Positions 41,565 to 50,647 of a stretch of 64,000 nucleotides of DNA are shown here, one piece after another; within the stretch, counting starts at the first letter, position 1; each line of letters starts with the position of its first letter. The stretch spans positions 558,001 to 622,000 of the forward strand of contig OZ251549.1 of the NCBI GenBank assembly GCA_965243415.1, in the 5' to 3' direction. Both the position numbers and the translations under genes were made by a program. The notes under the pieces were generated by a model. The model ran no database searches and had not been told where the DNA came from. It saw nothing but the letters and a program-made list of their open reading frames with translations. This stretch comes from G965204755 sp965243415 (GTDB lineage Bacteria > Acidobacteriota > Vicinamibacteria > Marinacidobacterales > Marinacidobacteraceae).

Positions 41565-44488
41565 CTGATCGTCGCCTCATCGAGGACTGGCTGCCGATCG
41601 CGGCACTCGGCGAGGAGAGCATCCGGGAGCGGCGATCCATGACGGCGTTGCCGCCGACCTACTACCTGCATGTGTGGTGGGCGCGGCGGCCGCTGGTGGC
41701 TTCCCGGGCGGCGGTGCTCGCGTCGCACTTGCCGGCGGACGCCGACCGGCAGTCGTTCCTCCACGCCCTCGGCATCCACGGCGATCCGGTCGCCTCGCGC
41801 CATCGCATCGACGAAGCCAAGCGCACCGGGAGACGCTTCGAGGGAGAGGCGTACGACTATCCGCGAGCCTTCAAATACGCACTCGATGCGGGCGACCGGG
41901 AATGGCTGCTGGACGCCCTGAAGGACCGGCAGGGGGCTTCCGTCCTGGATCCGACGGCCGGGGGAGGCAGCATCCCGTTCGAGGCGCTTCGCCTCGGTTT
42001 TGGAACGATCGCCAACGATCTCAACCCCGTCGCCGCCCTCATCCTGCGAGCCACGGTCGAGTGGCCGGCAGAGTACGGTAGTGCTCTGGTGTCGGAATTC
42101 AGCGCACTCTCGGATCGCTTCGTGCGCGAGCGGGATCGGCGCCTGGCGCCGTTGTACCCGGATGAGACGACATCGGATGCCTACACGACGAACTGGCTCT
42201 GGGCGCGGACGGTTCGGTGTCCGCATTGCGGCGGGATCGTGCCGCTCTCGCCGAACTGGAGTTTGGCGGCGGACGGCACCGGGGTCCGGCTGCTGCCGGA
42301 CGTGGCGGAGGGGTCGGGGAGCGGCGGGCGGCGGTGTCGGTTCGAGGTCGTGGAGTCCGCCGGGGAGCAGTCCGACGGTACGGTGGCCCGGGGCGATGGC
42401 CGCTGCCCCTTCCCCGACTGCGGGCGCGTGGTCGGCGGCGGGGAGATCAAGGAGCAGGCGCAGGCCGGGAAGATGGGTGACCAACTGTTCGCCGTCGTCT
42501 TCAGAGAGAAGATCGAGTACCGCACCAAGAGCGGGCACAAACGCCACAAGTGGGTGCGACGCTTCCGCGCGCCGGCGCCGGGCGACGACAACGGGGAGGA
42601 GGTTCGCGCCCGTCTCGCCAAAAAGATGGAGGACTGGGCCGCTCTCGACATCGTTCCGAGCGAAGCCATCCCGGATGGGAACAAGACGAGGGAGCCGCAA
42701 CGCTACGGGATGCCGCTCTGGCGCGACCTGTTCTCGCCCCGCCAACTCCTCTGCCACGGCACGAGCGTGGAAGTGTTTCGGGAACTTCTGCAGGCAGATC
42801 GGGGCGCCGGAGAACTGGCCGAGACTCGCCGTGCCGCGTACGGTTACTTGGCGCTCTCTCTCGACAAACTGCGCGATTACAACTCCCGACTTACGCATTG
42901 GCACGTTGGGCGTCAAGTCGTGGCCGGCGGTTTCGATCGACACGATTTTGCCTTCAAATGGTCATACGCCGAAATGGCACCCTTGGTCGCCGGTCCCGGT
43001 TACGACTGGGCGATACGGAAGACGGAGAAGTGCATTCGAGAACTGATCGATCTCGTTGCGCAGCCCGACGACGGGAATGGCCTGTTCTCCTGCAGGACGG
43101 CTGAGACATTTCCACCGCTGCAGATCACCTGTATGCCCGGCGACCGTCTGGATCATCTCGATGACGCCAGCGTGGATGCGGTCGTCATGGATCCGCCGTA
43201 CTACGACAATGTCATGTACGCGGAACTCTCCGACTTCTTCTATGTGTGGTTGAAGCGGACGGCCGGGCGCGTCTTCCCCGAGTTGTTCCGCCGGCGCCTC
43301 ACCGACAAGGAGAACGAGGCGGTGGCGAATCCGGCCCGGTTCTCCGGAGAAAGAGGGGCGAAGGCGCTCGCCGGAGTCGAGTACGGTGACCGGATGGCGC
43401 GGATCTTTGCCGAGTGCCGGCGGGTGCTGAAACCGGACGGCGTGATGACGCTCATGTTCACCCACAAGGCGACCGGCGCCTGGGACGCCCTCGCCGGCGG
43501 GCTCATGGAAGCCGGGTTCATGGTCACCGCCTCCTGGCCGGTGGCGACGGAATCCCCCGGCAGCCTCCACATCAAGGACAAGGCAGCGGCGAACAGCACG
43601 ATCTTCCTCGTCTGCCGACCCCGGCCGCTGTCCGACGACTCCGAGGAGAAGCCGTACTGGGAGGACCTCGAACCGAAGGTCGCCGAAGCAGTACAGAAGC
43701 GAGTACAGGGGTTCGAGAACATCGGCATCTCCCGCGTGGACATCTACCTGGCCGCGTTCGGCCCGGCGCTCGAGGAGTTCTCCCGCCACTGGCCGGTGAA
43801 GCGCGCCCGGCCCCGACAGATGCCGAAGGAACTCCGTAAGTTGGCGCCGAGACTCTTCGGTCAGCAGTGGGACCCCTACCGGGCGACCCCGGAGGACGCG
43901 CTGCTCGTCGCCCGCCGGGAGGTGAAGGGCCGCCTGATCGAGCGGCTGACCCGCACCTCGAAGCGGCGCGAGATCGACCCCCGCACCGACTTCTTCGTCA
44001 TGGCTTGGGACGCCTTCCGCGCCCCGGTCTTCCCCTTCGACGAGGCGCTGAAACTGGCGCGGGCCGCCGGCGCCGACCTCGACAGCAACCTGGTGGGGCG
44101 CCTGGCCGAGAAGAAGGGCTCCGACCTCCGCCTCTGGGACAGCGTCCAGCGGGCGGGCAAGGCGCGCCTCGGCTCCGCGGACGGCTCCCGCGCCGCCATC
44201 GACCGCGTCCACCATGCCGCCCACCTGGCCCGCACCGAGTCGCTCACCGCCGCCCTCGACCTGCTGGAACGGGTCCCCGCGGACGACGAACCGGCCTTCC
44301 GCGCCGCCCTCGCCGCGGTCCTGGAAGTCCTGCCCCCATCCTCGAAACGCACCGGCCTGACCCTGAAGGGTGAGATCGAGTCCGCCAGCAACGACTTCGA
44401 AGCCCTCCTCGACCTCGCCCGCCTCCTCGACGGCAAAGAGTTCCGCGAACCCCGCCAGTTGAAACTCTTCTCCCCCCCGTCCCCCTGA
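41561..44488 (+). CDS. DUF1156 DNA methyltransferase (Hma-type methylase component)
   Basis: 975 residues from GTG 41561. The N-terminus (LPIAALGEESIRERR...LHVWWARRPLVASRA) is the DUF1156 signature. The AdoMet motif I-like segment is VLDPTAGGGSIPFEALRLG near residue 130, and the amino-methyltransferase motif IV is DPPYYDNVMY near residue 545. A Zn-ribbon-like insertion with CPHCGG and CPFPDCG lies between them. An N6-adenine or N4-cytosine product is likely. With the DUF499 ATPase and the PLD helicase it completes the helicase-methylase-ATPase set. Such methylases normally mark self DNA. Confidence 0.9.
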   Translation: MTDRRLIEDWLPIAALGEESIRERRSMTALPPTYYLHVWWARRPLVASRAAVLASHLPADADRQSFLHALGIHGDPVASRHRIDEAKRTGRRFEGEAYDYPRAFKYALDAGDREWLLDALKDRQGASVLDPTAGGGSIPFEALRLGFGTIANDLNPVAALILRATVEWPAEYGSALVSEFSALSDRFVRERDRRLAPLYPDETTSDAYTTNWLWARTVRCPHCGGIVPLSPNWSLAADGTGVRLLPDVAEGSGSGGRRCRFEVVESAGEQSDGTVARGDGRCPFPDCGRVVGGGEIKEQAQAGKMGDQLFAVVFREKIEYRTKSGHKRHKWVRRFRAPAPGDDNGEEVRARLAKKMEDWAALDIVPSEAIPDGNKTREPQRYGMPLWRDLFSPRQLLCHGTSVEVFRELLQADRGAGELAETRRAAYGYLALSLDKLRDYNSRLTHWHVGRQVVAGGFDRHDFAFKWSYAEMAPLVAGPGYDWAIRKTEKCIRELIDLVAQPDDGNGLFSCRTAETFPPLQITCMPGDRLDHLDDASVDAVVMDPPYYDNVMYAELSDFFYVWLKRTAGRVFPELFRRRLTDKENEAVANPARFSGERGAKALAGVEYGDRMARIFAECRRVLKPDGVMTLMFTHKATGAWDALAGGLMEAGFMVTASWPVATESPGSLHIKDKAAANSTIFLVCRPRPLSDDSEEKPYWEDLEPKVAEAVQKRVQGFENIGISRVDIYLAAFGPALEEFSRHWPVKRARPRQMPKELRKLAPRLFGQQWDPYRATPEDALLVARREVKGRLIERLTRTSKRREIDPRTDFFVMAWDAFRAPVFPFDEALKLARAAGADLDSNLVGRLAEKKGSDLRLWDSVQRAGKARLGSADGSRAAIDRVHHAAHLARTESLTAALDLLERVPADDEPAFRAALAAVLEVLPPSSKRTGLTLKGEIESASNDFEALLDLARLLDGKEFREPRQLKLFSPPSP

Positions 44489-44520
44489 CCCCGCGGCCCC
44501 GACGCCGCGATGCGTCTCGC

Positions 44521-44898
44521 CTACATGTCCCGGCGGAGTTCGATCTCCATCAGCCCGTCTCCGCGTTGCCGGTCGGGCCCGATGCACTGCGTCACCGCTT
44601 CCACGAAGTGCCCGTCCTCGCGCCACCGAACGGTCACGGTGTCCGTCCGGTCCGCCACCCCGGATGCGTCGTAGTCCTCCTGGTTCAGGAGCAGCAGGTA
44701 GTCCTGCGACTTCTGATCCCAAGTCTGGAGGAGTTCGCCATCCCTCTCCGTCCGCGCGCTGCGGCCCAGGCGTCGCCACTTCCCGGATGCAGTTCGGTAT
44801 TCCACGCTCGCAGCGCGCTTCGTCAGGGCGCCTCCGACCCAGCCGACCAGCGTTCGGACCAGCGAGACCGCGCCACTGAGACTCAACCATTCGAGCAT
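44521..44898 (-). CDS. Small unknown protein on the opposite strand within the defence island
   Basis: 125 residues from ATG 44898, preceded by GGAAGG at good spacing. The first 30 residues are amphipathic/hydrophobic (MLEWLSLSGAVSLVRTLVGW), possibly a membrane-proximal helix. The rest is beta-rich (SVEYRTASGKWRRLG, TVTVRWREDGHFVEAV). I do not recognise it. It is inverted relative to its neighbours, between the methylase and the helicase, where a small regulator or immunity protein could sit. The clear ribosome-binding site is the main support. Confidence 0.6.
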   Translation of the reverse strand: MLEWLSLSGAVSLVRTLVGWVGGALTKRAASVEYRTASGKWRRLGRSARTERDGELLQTWDQKSQDYLLLLNQEDYDASGVADRTDTVTVRWREDGHFVEAVTQCIGPDRQRGDGLMEIELRRDM

Positions 44899-45394
44899 CG
44901 GTTTTCCTTCCTGCCGGCTCGTCGTGGCGCGAGCGGCCAACCGCCGCACAGTTTCGCTCGCCCGGAACCGGTCTCGGCACCAGGGCTGGCCCCGGAGGGG
45001 TGGGAGACCCGCGGCACCGTTCCCTCTTCCCTCTGGGCCGCATCCTCGCTTCATCCGCACCCCGGCGCCCGGAGAGAACGCCACCCTTCTGTTCGACCTG
45101 CAGCACTCGACCCGCATCGCGATGGCGCCTGCACTCTTTCTCGATCGAGGAATCGGATCCCCCGCCATGCGGCGCGGCTGCCGGGCGGACGGCACCGGCG
45201 ACAGTGAACCCATCGGGCATCCCATCTACTCCCTCAGGGCTCCGCCGCCGGCTGGGCGCGGGATCCCCCCGAGCCGGGTCGCCCGCCGGGAACTGCAGGG
45301 CGCGGCGGACGAGGGCGAGTCCGGACGGGAGAGAATGCGCCGCTCCCACCGCCCGGCCGCGGCCCCCGAACGGACCCCCTGACCACCTGACCCC
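44899..45394. other. Non-coding stretch, about 500 bp
   Basis: No convincing reading frame on either strand. It must contain the start signals for the minus-strand gene at 44898 and for the helicase at 45395 (or read-through from the methylase). No clear repeat, dyad or -10 element was picked out. Confidence 0.4.
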
Positions 45395-48300
45395 ATGCTC
45401 GCCGACCGCGCCTGGAGCACCGACTACGACCGGGACGACGGGGATCTGGTCGGCCGGTTCTATGTCCCGGCGCTCCGGGACGCGATCCGCTACGACCGGA
45501 CGACCGGTTACTTCAGCGCCGAGGCCCTGACCCTCGCCGCCCGGGGGATCGAGGGATTGCTGGCGAACGGGGGCACCATGCGACTGATCGTCGGCTGCAC
45601 CCTGGAGTCGCGGGAGATCGAGGCCATCCGCCGGGGCGAGGACCCGAAGGAGAAGGCGGCGCTGCGGCTGGCCGCCAACCCGCTCGACCCCGCCGGCCCG
45701 GGAACCGCCGACGCCCTGGAACTGCTGGCCTGGATGGTGGCGGGCGGGCATCTGACGGTGAAGGTGGCGGTTCCCTGCGACGGCGACGGAAGGCCCGCGA
45801 ACGACAACTCGATCTTCCACCAGAAGACCGGGATCGTTGAGGACGCCGCGGGGAGCCGCCTGGCCTGGGCTGGCAGCCTCAACGAGACCCAAGCCGGCTG
45901 GCGGGACAACTACGAGAACTTCCTGGTGTCCCGCAGTTGGCGGGAGCCGGCGCTGGTGGAGAGTTTGGATGAGAACTTCCTCCGGCTCTGGGAAGGTCGG
46001 GCGACGCGGGCGCTGGTGCTGGACATCCCCGAAGCTGTCCGCCGGGACCTGCTCCGCTTCCGGCCCAAGGGCGACGACCTGCCGAAGCGCTTCCCGAAGG
46101 CCGAAGCCGCGCCGGCCCCCGAGCCGGCGCCGAAGCCCGATCCGCCCTCCCCGCCCCGACTCTCCCCCGCCGACCGCCGGGCGCTGGTCTGGGGCTTCCT
46201 GCGGGACGCCGCCGAACGGGAGGCTTCGTCGTCGCTGGGCGAAGCCACCGCGCCGGTCGCCCCCTGGCCGCACCAGGCGCGGGCCTTCGACCGGCTGTGG
46301 AACCGCTGGCCGCCCCGGCTGCTCATCGCCGACGAAGTGGGGCTCGGCAAGACCATCCAGGCCGGGCTGCTGCTGCGCCAGGCCTGGCTCTCCGGGCGGG
46401 CGCGGCGCGTCCTGATCCTCGCCCCGAAGGCGGTGCTGGGCCAGTGGCGGATCGAACTGCGGGAGAAGTTCAACCTGAACTGGCCGGTGTACGACGGTCG
46501 CCAACTGGTGTTCGAGCATTCCCCGGCGCTCGGCGACGCGGCGCTGCGCCGGGAAGTCGGCCCCGAGGAATGGGTGGAGGAACCGGCGGTGATCGCCTCC
46601 AGCCAACTGCTGTGGCGGAAAGAGCGGGCGGAAGTCGTCCTGGAGGCGCCCCGCTGGGACCTGGTCGTCCTCGACGAAGCGCACCACGCCCGCCGCAGCG
46701 GGGCCGGGTCGCGGAAGCGCGGCGGGCCGAACCGCCTGCTGCGGCTGATGCGCGGCCTGCGGGAACGGACCGACGGGCTGCTGCTGCTGACCGCCACCCC
46801 GATGCAGGTGGACGCGGTGGAACTCTGGGACCTGCTGGAGTTGCTCGGCCTGCCGGAAGAGTGGTCGGAGGCGGCGTTCCTCCGCTTCTTCGAAGACGCC
46901 GGGCACCCGAACCCGAACCGGGAGATGCTGGCGCGGATGGCGGCGCTCTTCCGCTCCGCCGAGCGCGCCTGGGGCGGGACCGACCGGGAGGAAGTGCGCC
47001 GGCGCACCGAACTGAGCCCCTTCGGCGCGAAGAAGGTGCTCGACCGGCTGCGGGACACCGAGGCCACCGGGCCGCTGGGCGACCTGGCCGCATCGGAACG
47101 GCGGGCGGCGGTTTCGACGATGCGCGCCGGATCGCCGGTGCGGCGGTTGGTGTCCCGGAATACCCGCGATCTGCTCCGCCGCTACGCCGCCGCCGGGGCC
47201 GACCTCCGCATCGCCCGGCGAGAGGTGGGGGATCGGTTCGTGGCGCTGCCGCCGGCGGAGCGGGAGTTGTACGAAGCGGTGGAGGACTACATCTCCCGGA
47301 CCTACGACCGGGCCGAGAAGGCCGAGCGCGCCGCGGTCGGGTTCGTGATGACGATCTACCGGCGGCGGCTCGCCAGTTCCTTCCGGGCGCTGCGTTCGAC
47401 GCTGGAGCGGCGGGCGGCGGGGATCCGGGGGGCGGCCGGGGCGGGGGAGGCGTTGTCGTCGTCGGACGGGTGGCTGGCGGACGAGGACCTGCCGGACGAG
47501 GACCTGCCGGACGACGACCTCGAACCGGAGGCCGCCGACGCGGAGCAGGCGGCCCGGCTGGAGCGGCGGGCACTGGCGCGGGAGGAACTCGGCGCCATCG
47601 AGGAGTTGCTGGCCGGGATCCGGGAGTTGCCGCGGGACGCCAAGTTCGAGCGGCTGGCCGCCGTGCTGGACGAGTTGCGGGCGGCGGGGTATCGGCAGGT
47701 GATGGTGTTCACCCAGTTCACGGACACGATGGACTTCCTGCGGGAGGAGTTGGCGGGCGGCGGGGCGGCCGGGAGCGGCGCGGCGGCGGGCGAGTCGGGC
47801 GCCGGCGGCGGGCTGCGGCTGATGTGCTATTCCGGGCGCGGCGGGGAGGTCCCGGACGCCGGCGGCCATTGGCGCTCCGTTCCGAGGGAGGAGGCGAAGG
47901 AGCGGTTCCGGAAGGGCGAGGCCGAGGTGCTGCTCTGCACCGACGCCGCCGCCGAAGGACTGAACTTCCAGTTCTGCGGCGCGCTGGTCAACTACGACAT
48001 GCCCTGGAACCCGATGCGGGTGGAGCAGCGCATCGGGCGGCTCGACCGCGTGGGGCAGAAGCACGAGACCATCCGCATCGAGAACCTCCACTACGAGGAC
48101 ACGGTGGAGACCGATGTGTACCGGGCGCTGCGCGACCGCATCGGCCTGTTCGAGGACTTCGTGGGCCGGCTGCAGCCGATCCTGGCCCAGTTGCCGGGGC
48201 GTATTCGGGAAGTGGCGCTCGGCGGCGGCTCCGCGTCCGGCGACCCGTTGGCGGCGCGGAAGCGGGTGGTCTCCGATCTGGAACGCGCCGCCGGCGAAGC

Positions 48301-48688
48301 GGAGCGCGCGACCGGCCGCCCGGACCTCGACGACGCCGGCGAGGAGGAACTGACGATGCCGGACCGCCCGGCGTCTCCGGTGACGATGGAGGATCTGGAC
48401 CGGGTGCTGGGTTCGCCGGAGTTGCTGCCGCCGGGCTGGGAAGTGCGGGCGATGAGGCCGCGGGAATACGCCGTCCGCCGCCCGGGGATGGAGGAGACGG
48501 TGCGCGTCACCACCGACCCGGCCTACTACGAACAGCACTCGGGGAGCCTGGAACTGTGGACCCCCGGCGGCCTGCTGTTCCCCGGCCCGGCGGCGGCCGG
48601 CCCCCATGCCCCGGCGGACGCCCCGCCCGCCGCCCCGCCGGAAGAAGTCGCCCGCTACGAGACCCTGAAGGCCATCCTCGACGAGTAA
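45395..48688 (+). CDS. PLD-domain SNF2-type helicase (Hma-type helicase component)
   Basis: 1097 residues. Residues about 15-190 are a phospholipase-D-like domain with a single H-x-K-type motif (FHQKTGIVED) and LAWAGSLNET. After a Pro-rich linker, a SF2/SNF2 helicase occupies about 285-950. Motif I is DEVGLGKT, motif II is LDEAHHAR, motif III is LTATPMQ, and motifs V-VI appear as CTDAAAEGLNFQF and EQRIGRLDRVGQKH. An acidic repeat-like linker (DEDLPDEDLPDDDLE) interrupts the second RecA lobe. A predicted DNA translocase with PLD nuclease potential. It completes the DUF499/DUF1156 set. Confidence 0.9.
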   Translation: MLADRAWSTDYDRDDGDLVGRFYVPALRDAIRYDRTTGYFSAEALTLAARGIEGLLANGGTMRLIVGCTLESREIEAIRRGEDPKEKAALRLAANPLDPAGPGTADALELLAWMVAGGHLTVKVAVPCDGDGRPANDNSIFHQKTGIVEDAAGSRLAWAGSLNETQAGWRDNYENFLVSRSWREPALVESLDENFLRLWEGRATRALVLDIPEAVRRDLLRFRPKGDDLPKRFPKAEAAPAPEPAPKPDPPSPPRLSPADRRALVWGFLRDAAEREASSSLGEATAPVAPWPHQARAFDRLWNRWPPRLLIADEVGLGKTIQAGLLLRQAWLSGRARRVLILAPKAVLGQWRIELREKFNLNWPVYDGRQLVFEHSPALGDAALRREVGPEEWVEEPAVIASSQLLWRKERAEVVLEAPRWDLVVLDEAHHARRSGAGSRKRGGPNRLLRLMRGLRERTDGLLLLTATPMQVDAVELWDLLELLGLPEEWSEAAFLRFFEDAGHPNPNREMLARMAALFRSAERAWGGTDREEVRRRTELSPFGAKKVLDRLRDTEATGPLGDLAASERRAAVSTMRAGSPVRRLVSRNTRDLLRRYAAAGADLRIARREVGDRFVALPPAERELYEAVEDYISRTYDRAEKAERAAVGFVMTIYRRRLASSFRALRSTLERRAAGIRGAAGAGEALSSSDGWLADEDLPDEDLPDDDLEPEAADAEQAARLERRALAREELGAIEELLAGIRELPRDAKFERLAAVLDELRAAGYRQVMVFTQFTDTMDFLREELAGGGAAGSGAAAGESGAGGGLRLMCYSGRGGEVPDAGGHWRSVPREEAKERFRKGEAEVLLCTDAAAEGLNFQFCGALVNYDMPWNPMRVEQRIGRLDRVGQKHETIRIENLHYEDTVETDVYRALRDRIGLFEDFVGRLQPILAQLPGRIREVALGGGSASGDPLAARKRVVSDLERAAGEAERATGRPDLDDAGEEELTMPDRPASPVTMEDLDRVLGSPELLPPGWEVRAMRPREYAVRRPGMEETVRVTTDPAYYEQHSGSLELWTPGGLLFPGPAAAGPHAPADAPPAAPPEEVARYETLKAILDE

Positions 48689-48699
48689 GCGGCGCGGAA

Positions 48700-48711
48700 T
48701 AGACTCTTCCC
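48700..48711 (+). promoter_or_regulatory. Leaderless-type promoter of the 48712 ATPase
   Basis: TAGACT (48700-48705) followed by only 6 bases and then ATG. The expected transcription start coincides with the start codon, and there is no room for a ribosome-binding site. Confidence 0.5.
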
Positions 48712-49965
48712 ATGCTCCGCCGGATCGAAGCGCTCGGCTACCGCTGCTTCCGGCATGTGGAGGTGGAACTGGACGACTTCCAGATCCTCGTGGGCCCGAA
48801 CGCCGCCGGCAAGAGCACGCTCCTCGACGCTGTCGGCTTCCTGGGTGAGTTCGTCACCAGGGGCCTGCAGGAAGCCGTCCGGAAGCGAACGAGCAACTTC
48901 CAGGATCTGGTCTGGAATCGACCCGACCACGATCTCGGCTTCGAGATCGCCGTCGAACTCGATCTGTCCGAGGAAATGAAGCCGAAACCGGCAGACGGGG
49001 CCGAGTACGACCGCCTCCGGTATGAGATTTCAGTCCGGGAGGATCCAAGGGTCGGGCTCTGCATCGATCGGGAACAGTGGTTCCCGGTGCCGGCTTCGAC
49101 CCTGCCGGATCGGCACGCAGACCGGTTCCCGCATCCGACAACGCCTCCCGCGACGGTTCTCACGGCCTTCGACCGGGGATCCGGGAGGACCGAGCCCGGC
49201 AATCCACCCTTGACCGGAGATCGAGGCCTCGCGCGCAATCTCTCCGCCGCCGGCGTCCGGAACGACGCCCGGCGGCGTCGCTCGGTGCTGGGTTCCCTCC
49301 TGACCGACGCCGAACTCGAACCGGACGCTCCGTGGCTCGATCTCGTTGCCTGGAATGTCGAGTCCTTCGCCCTGAACAACGGCGTCCTGCGTCGCCCGAG
49401 TCCTCCGCACGGAAGTTTCGACGATCTCAACCCCGACGGCTCCAATCTGCCCTGGATGGTGCAACTTCTGAAGGAGCGCCATGTCGAGGACTATCGGGAG
49501 TGGCTCGCCCATGTCCGATGCGTGATCCCCGAACTGGCGGAAGTGAATACAGTCGAACGACCGGAAGACCGTCACGCGTATCTCGTCCTCGATTACGGGG
49601 CCGGCCTGAGCGCGCCGTCCTGGACGATCTCCGACGGGACGCTCCGGATGCTCGCGCTGACACTCCTGGCCTATCTCCCGAACCGGCCGGGACATTGCTT
49701 CGTGGAAGAGCCGGAGAACGGGATCCACCCCCTGGCGCTGGATGTGGTGTACGACTCCCTGCGATCCATAGCCGACTCGCAGGTCTTCGTCGCGACCCAT
49801 TCTCCGACACTCGTACAGCGGGCAGAAGCCAAGGAGATCCTGTGTTTCGCCAAGGATGCGGACGGAGCGAGGGACATCGTGCGCGGCGACCGCCACCCGA
49901 GGCTGAGGAACTGGCTCGACAGCGCTGACACCTCGCTCGTGTTCGCCACCGGAGCCTTCGGGTGA
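48712..49965 (+). CDS. AAA ATPase of a two-gene defence module (MAD3-like)
   Basis: 417-residue RecF/SMC-like ATPase with intact catalytic motifs: Walker A GPNAAGKST, signature ISDGTLRML, Walker B FVEEPENGIHP, and H-loop ATHSP. It is paralogous to the 19867 gene, which has lost several of these. The downstream gene overlaps by GTGA and encodes a TOPRIM-like partner. From memory the pair resembles the MAD3/MAD4 genes of methylation-associated defence, or more loosely OLD/Gabija- and PARIS-type ATPase-TOPRIM pairs. A leaderless-type promoter precedes it, so it can be expressed independently of the helicase. Confidence 0.85.
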   Translation: MLRRIEALGYRCFRHVEVELDDFQILVGPNAAGKSTLLDAVGFLGEFVTRGLQEAVRKRTSNFQDLVWNRPDHDLGFEIAVELDLSEEMKPKPADGAEYDRLRYEISVREDPRVGLCIDREQWFPVPASTLPDRHADRFPHPTTPPATVLTAFDRGSGRTEPGNPPLTGDRGLARNLSAAGVRNDARRRRSVLGSLLTDAELEPDAPWLDLVAWNVESFALNNGVLRRPSPPHGSFDDLNPDGSNLPWMVQLLKERHVEDYREWLAHVRCVIPELAEVNTVERPEDRHAYLVLDYGAGLSAPSWTISDGTLRMLALTLLAYLPNRPGHCFVEEPENGIHPLALDVVYDSLRSIADSQVFVATHSPTLVQRAEAKEILCFAKDADGARDIVRGDRHPRLRNWLDSADTSLVFATGAFG

Positions 49966-50618
49966 ACCCGGCCGGCGCGCCGCAGGACCTCTTCGTCCTG
50001 GCCGCCGACTCCGACGCCCACCGCGTCCTGGAGACGATCCTGAAGACCCCGGATCGTCCCGGGATTCGACCGGTCACTTTCGCGATCGAACGCCACCCCG
50101 GTCACGATCCCGGCTGCCGGCAGAAGTCCACCGAATACCTCCGTCCGTTTCTCCGCCGTTTTCGCCACGCTCTCGTGGTGTTCGACCGGGACGGCTGCCG
50201 CAGCACGAAAACTCGTCGCGAACTTCAGAACGAAATCACCGCCCACCTCGCAGCCAACGGCTGGCGGGATCGAGCCCGGGCCATCGTCATCGCCCCGGAA
50301 CTCGAGATCTGGGTATGGGGCAGTTGGAAGAACCTCGCCACGGTTCTCGGATCGAGAGAATCCGCGCTTCGCGAACGGTTGACGACCGAGGGATTCCCGA
50401 CCTCCGACCAAGACAAACCGCTGGACCCGAAGGACGCATTCGGTGTCGTCGTCGGGAACCGGCAACAGTCCGGAAGGCGGCGCCGCCGGTCCCCTCGCCT
50501 GTTCGGAGAGTTGGCGGCACACGCACCCCTGGACGGCTGCCGCGACCCCGCCTTCCGCGAACTCCGAAAAACCCTGCGCATCTGGTTCCCTCCACACCCT
50601 CGTCCGACCCACCGGTAG
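49962..50618 (+). CDS. TOPRIM-like partner of the AAA ATPase (MAD4-like)
   Basis: 218 residues from GTG 49962. Acidic clusters at LFVLAADSDAH (N-terminus), ALVVFDRDGC (middle) and VIAPELEIWVWG fit a divergent TOPRIM fold, with an Asp pair in the central strand. The first acidic position differs from the classical V-E-G. The C-terminus is Arg-rich. From memory, A-R-x-I-V-I-x-P-E-L-E-I-W-V-W is characteristic of proteins paired with MAD3-type ATPases; this needs a profile check. It is likely the nuclease or effector arm of the two-gene module. Confidence 0.72.
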   Translation: MNPAGAPQDLFVLAADSDAHRVLETILKTPDRPGIRPVTFAIERHPGHDPGCRQKSTEYLRPFLRRFRHALVVFDRDGCRSTKTRRELQNEITAHLAANGWRDRARAIVIAPELEIWVWGSWKNLATVLGSRESALRERLTTEGFPTSDQDKPLDPKDAFGVVVGNRQQSGRRRRRSPRLFGELAAHAPLDGCRDPAFRELRKTLRIWFPPHPRPTHR

Positions 50619-50623
50619 TCCGC

Positions 50624-50640
50624 CACCGGGACGACCGGTG
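50624..50640. terminator. Candidate bidirectional stem-loop
   Basis: CACCGG (50624-50629) and CCGGTG (50635-50640) form a perfect 6-bp GC-rich stem with a 5-base loop. It lies in the 29-base gap between the convergent TOPRIM-like and PIN genes. No U-tract. Confidence 0.35.
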
Positions 50641-50647
50641 ACACCGT

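Noticed and set aside
42962..48607. An 1881-codon minus-strand frame opposite the methylase and helicase
   Set aside because: It is low-complexity antisense of two well-supported plus-strand genes. In this GC-rich sequence antisense frames are routinely open.
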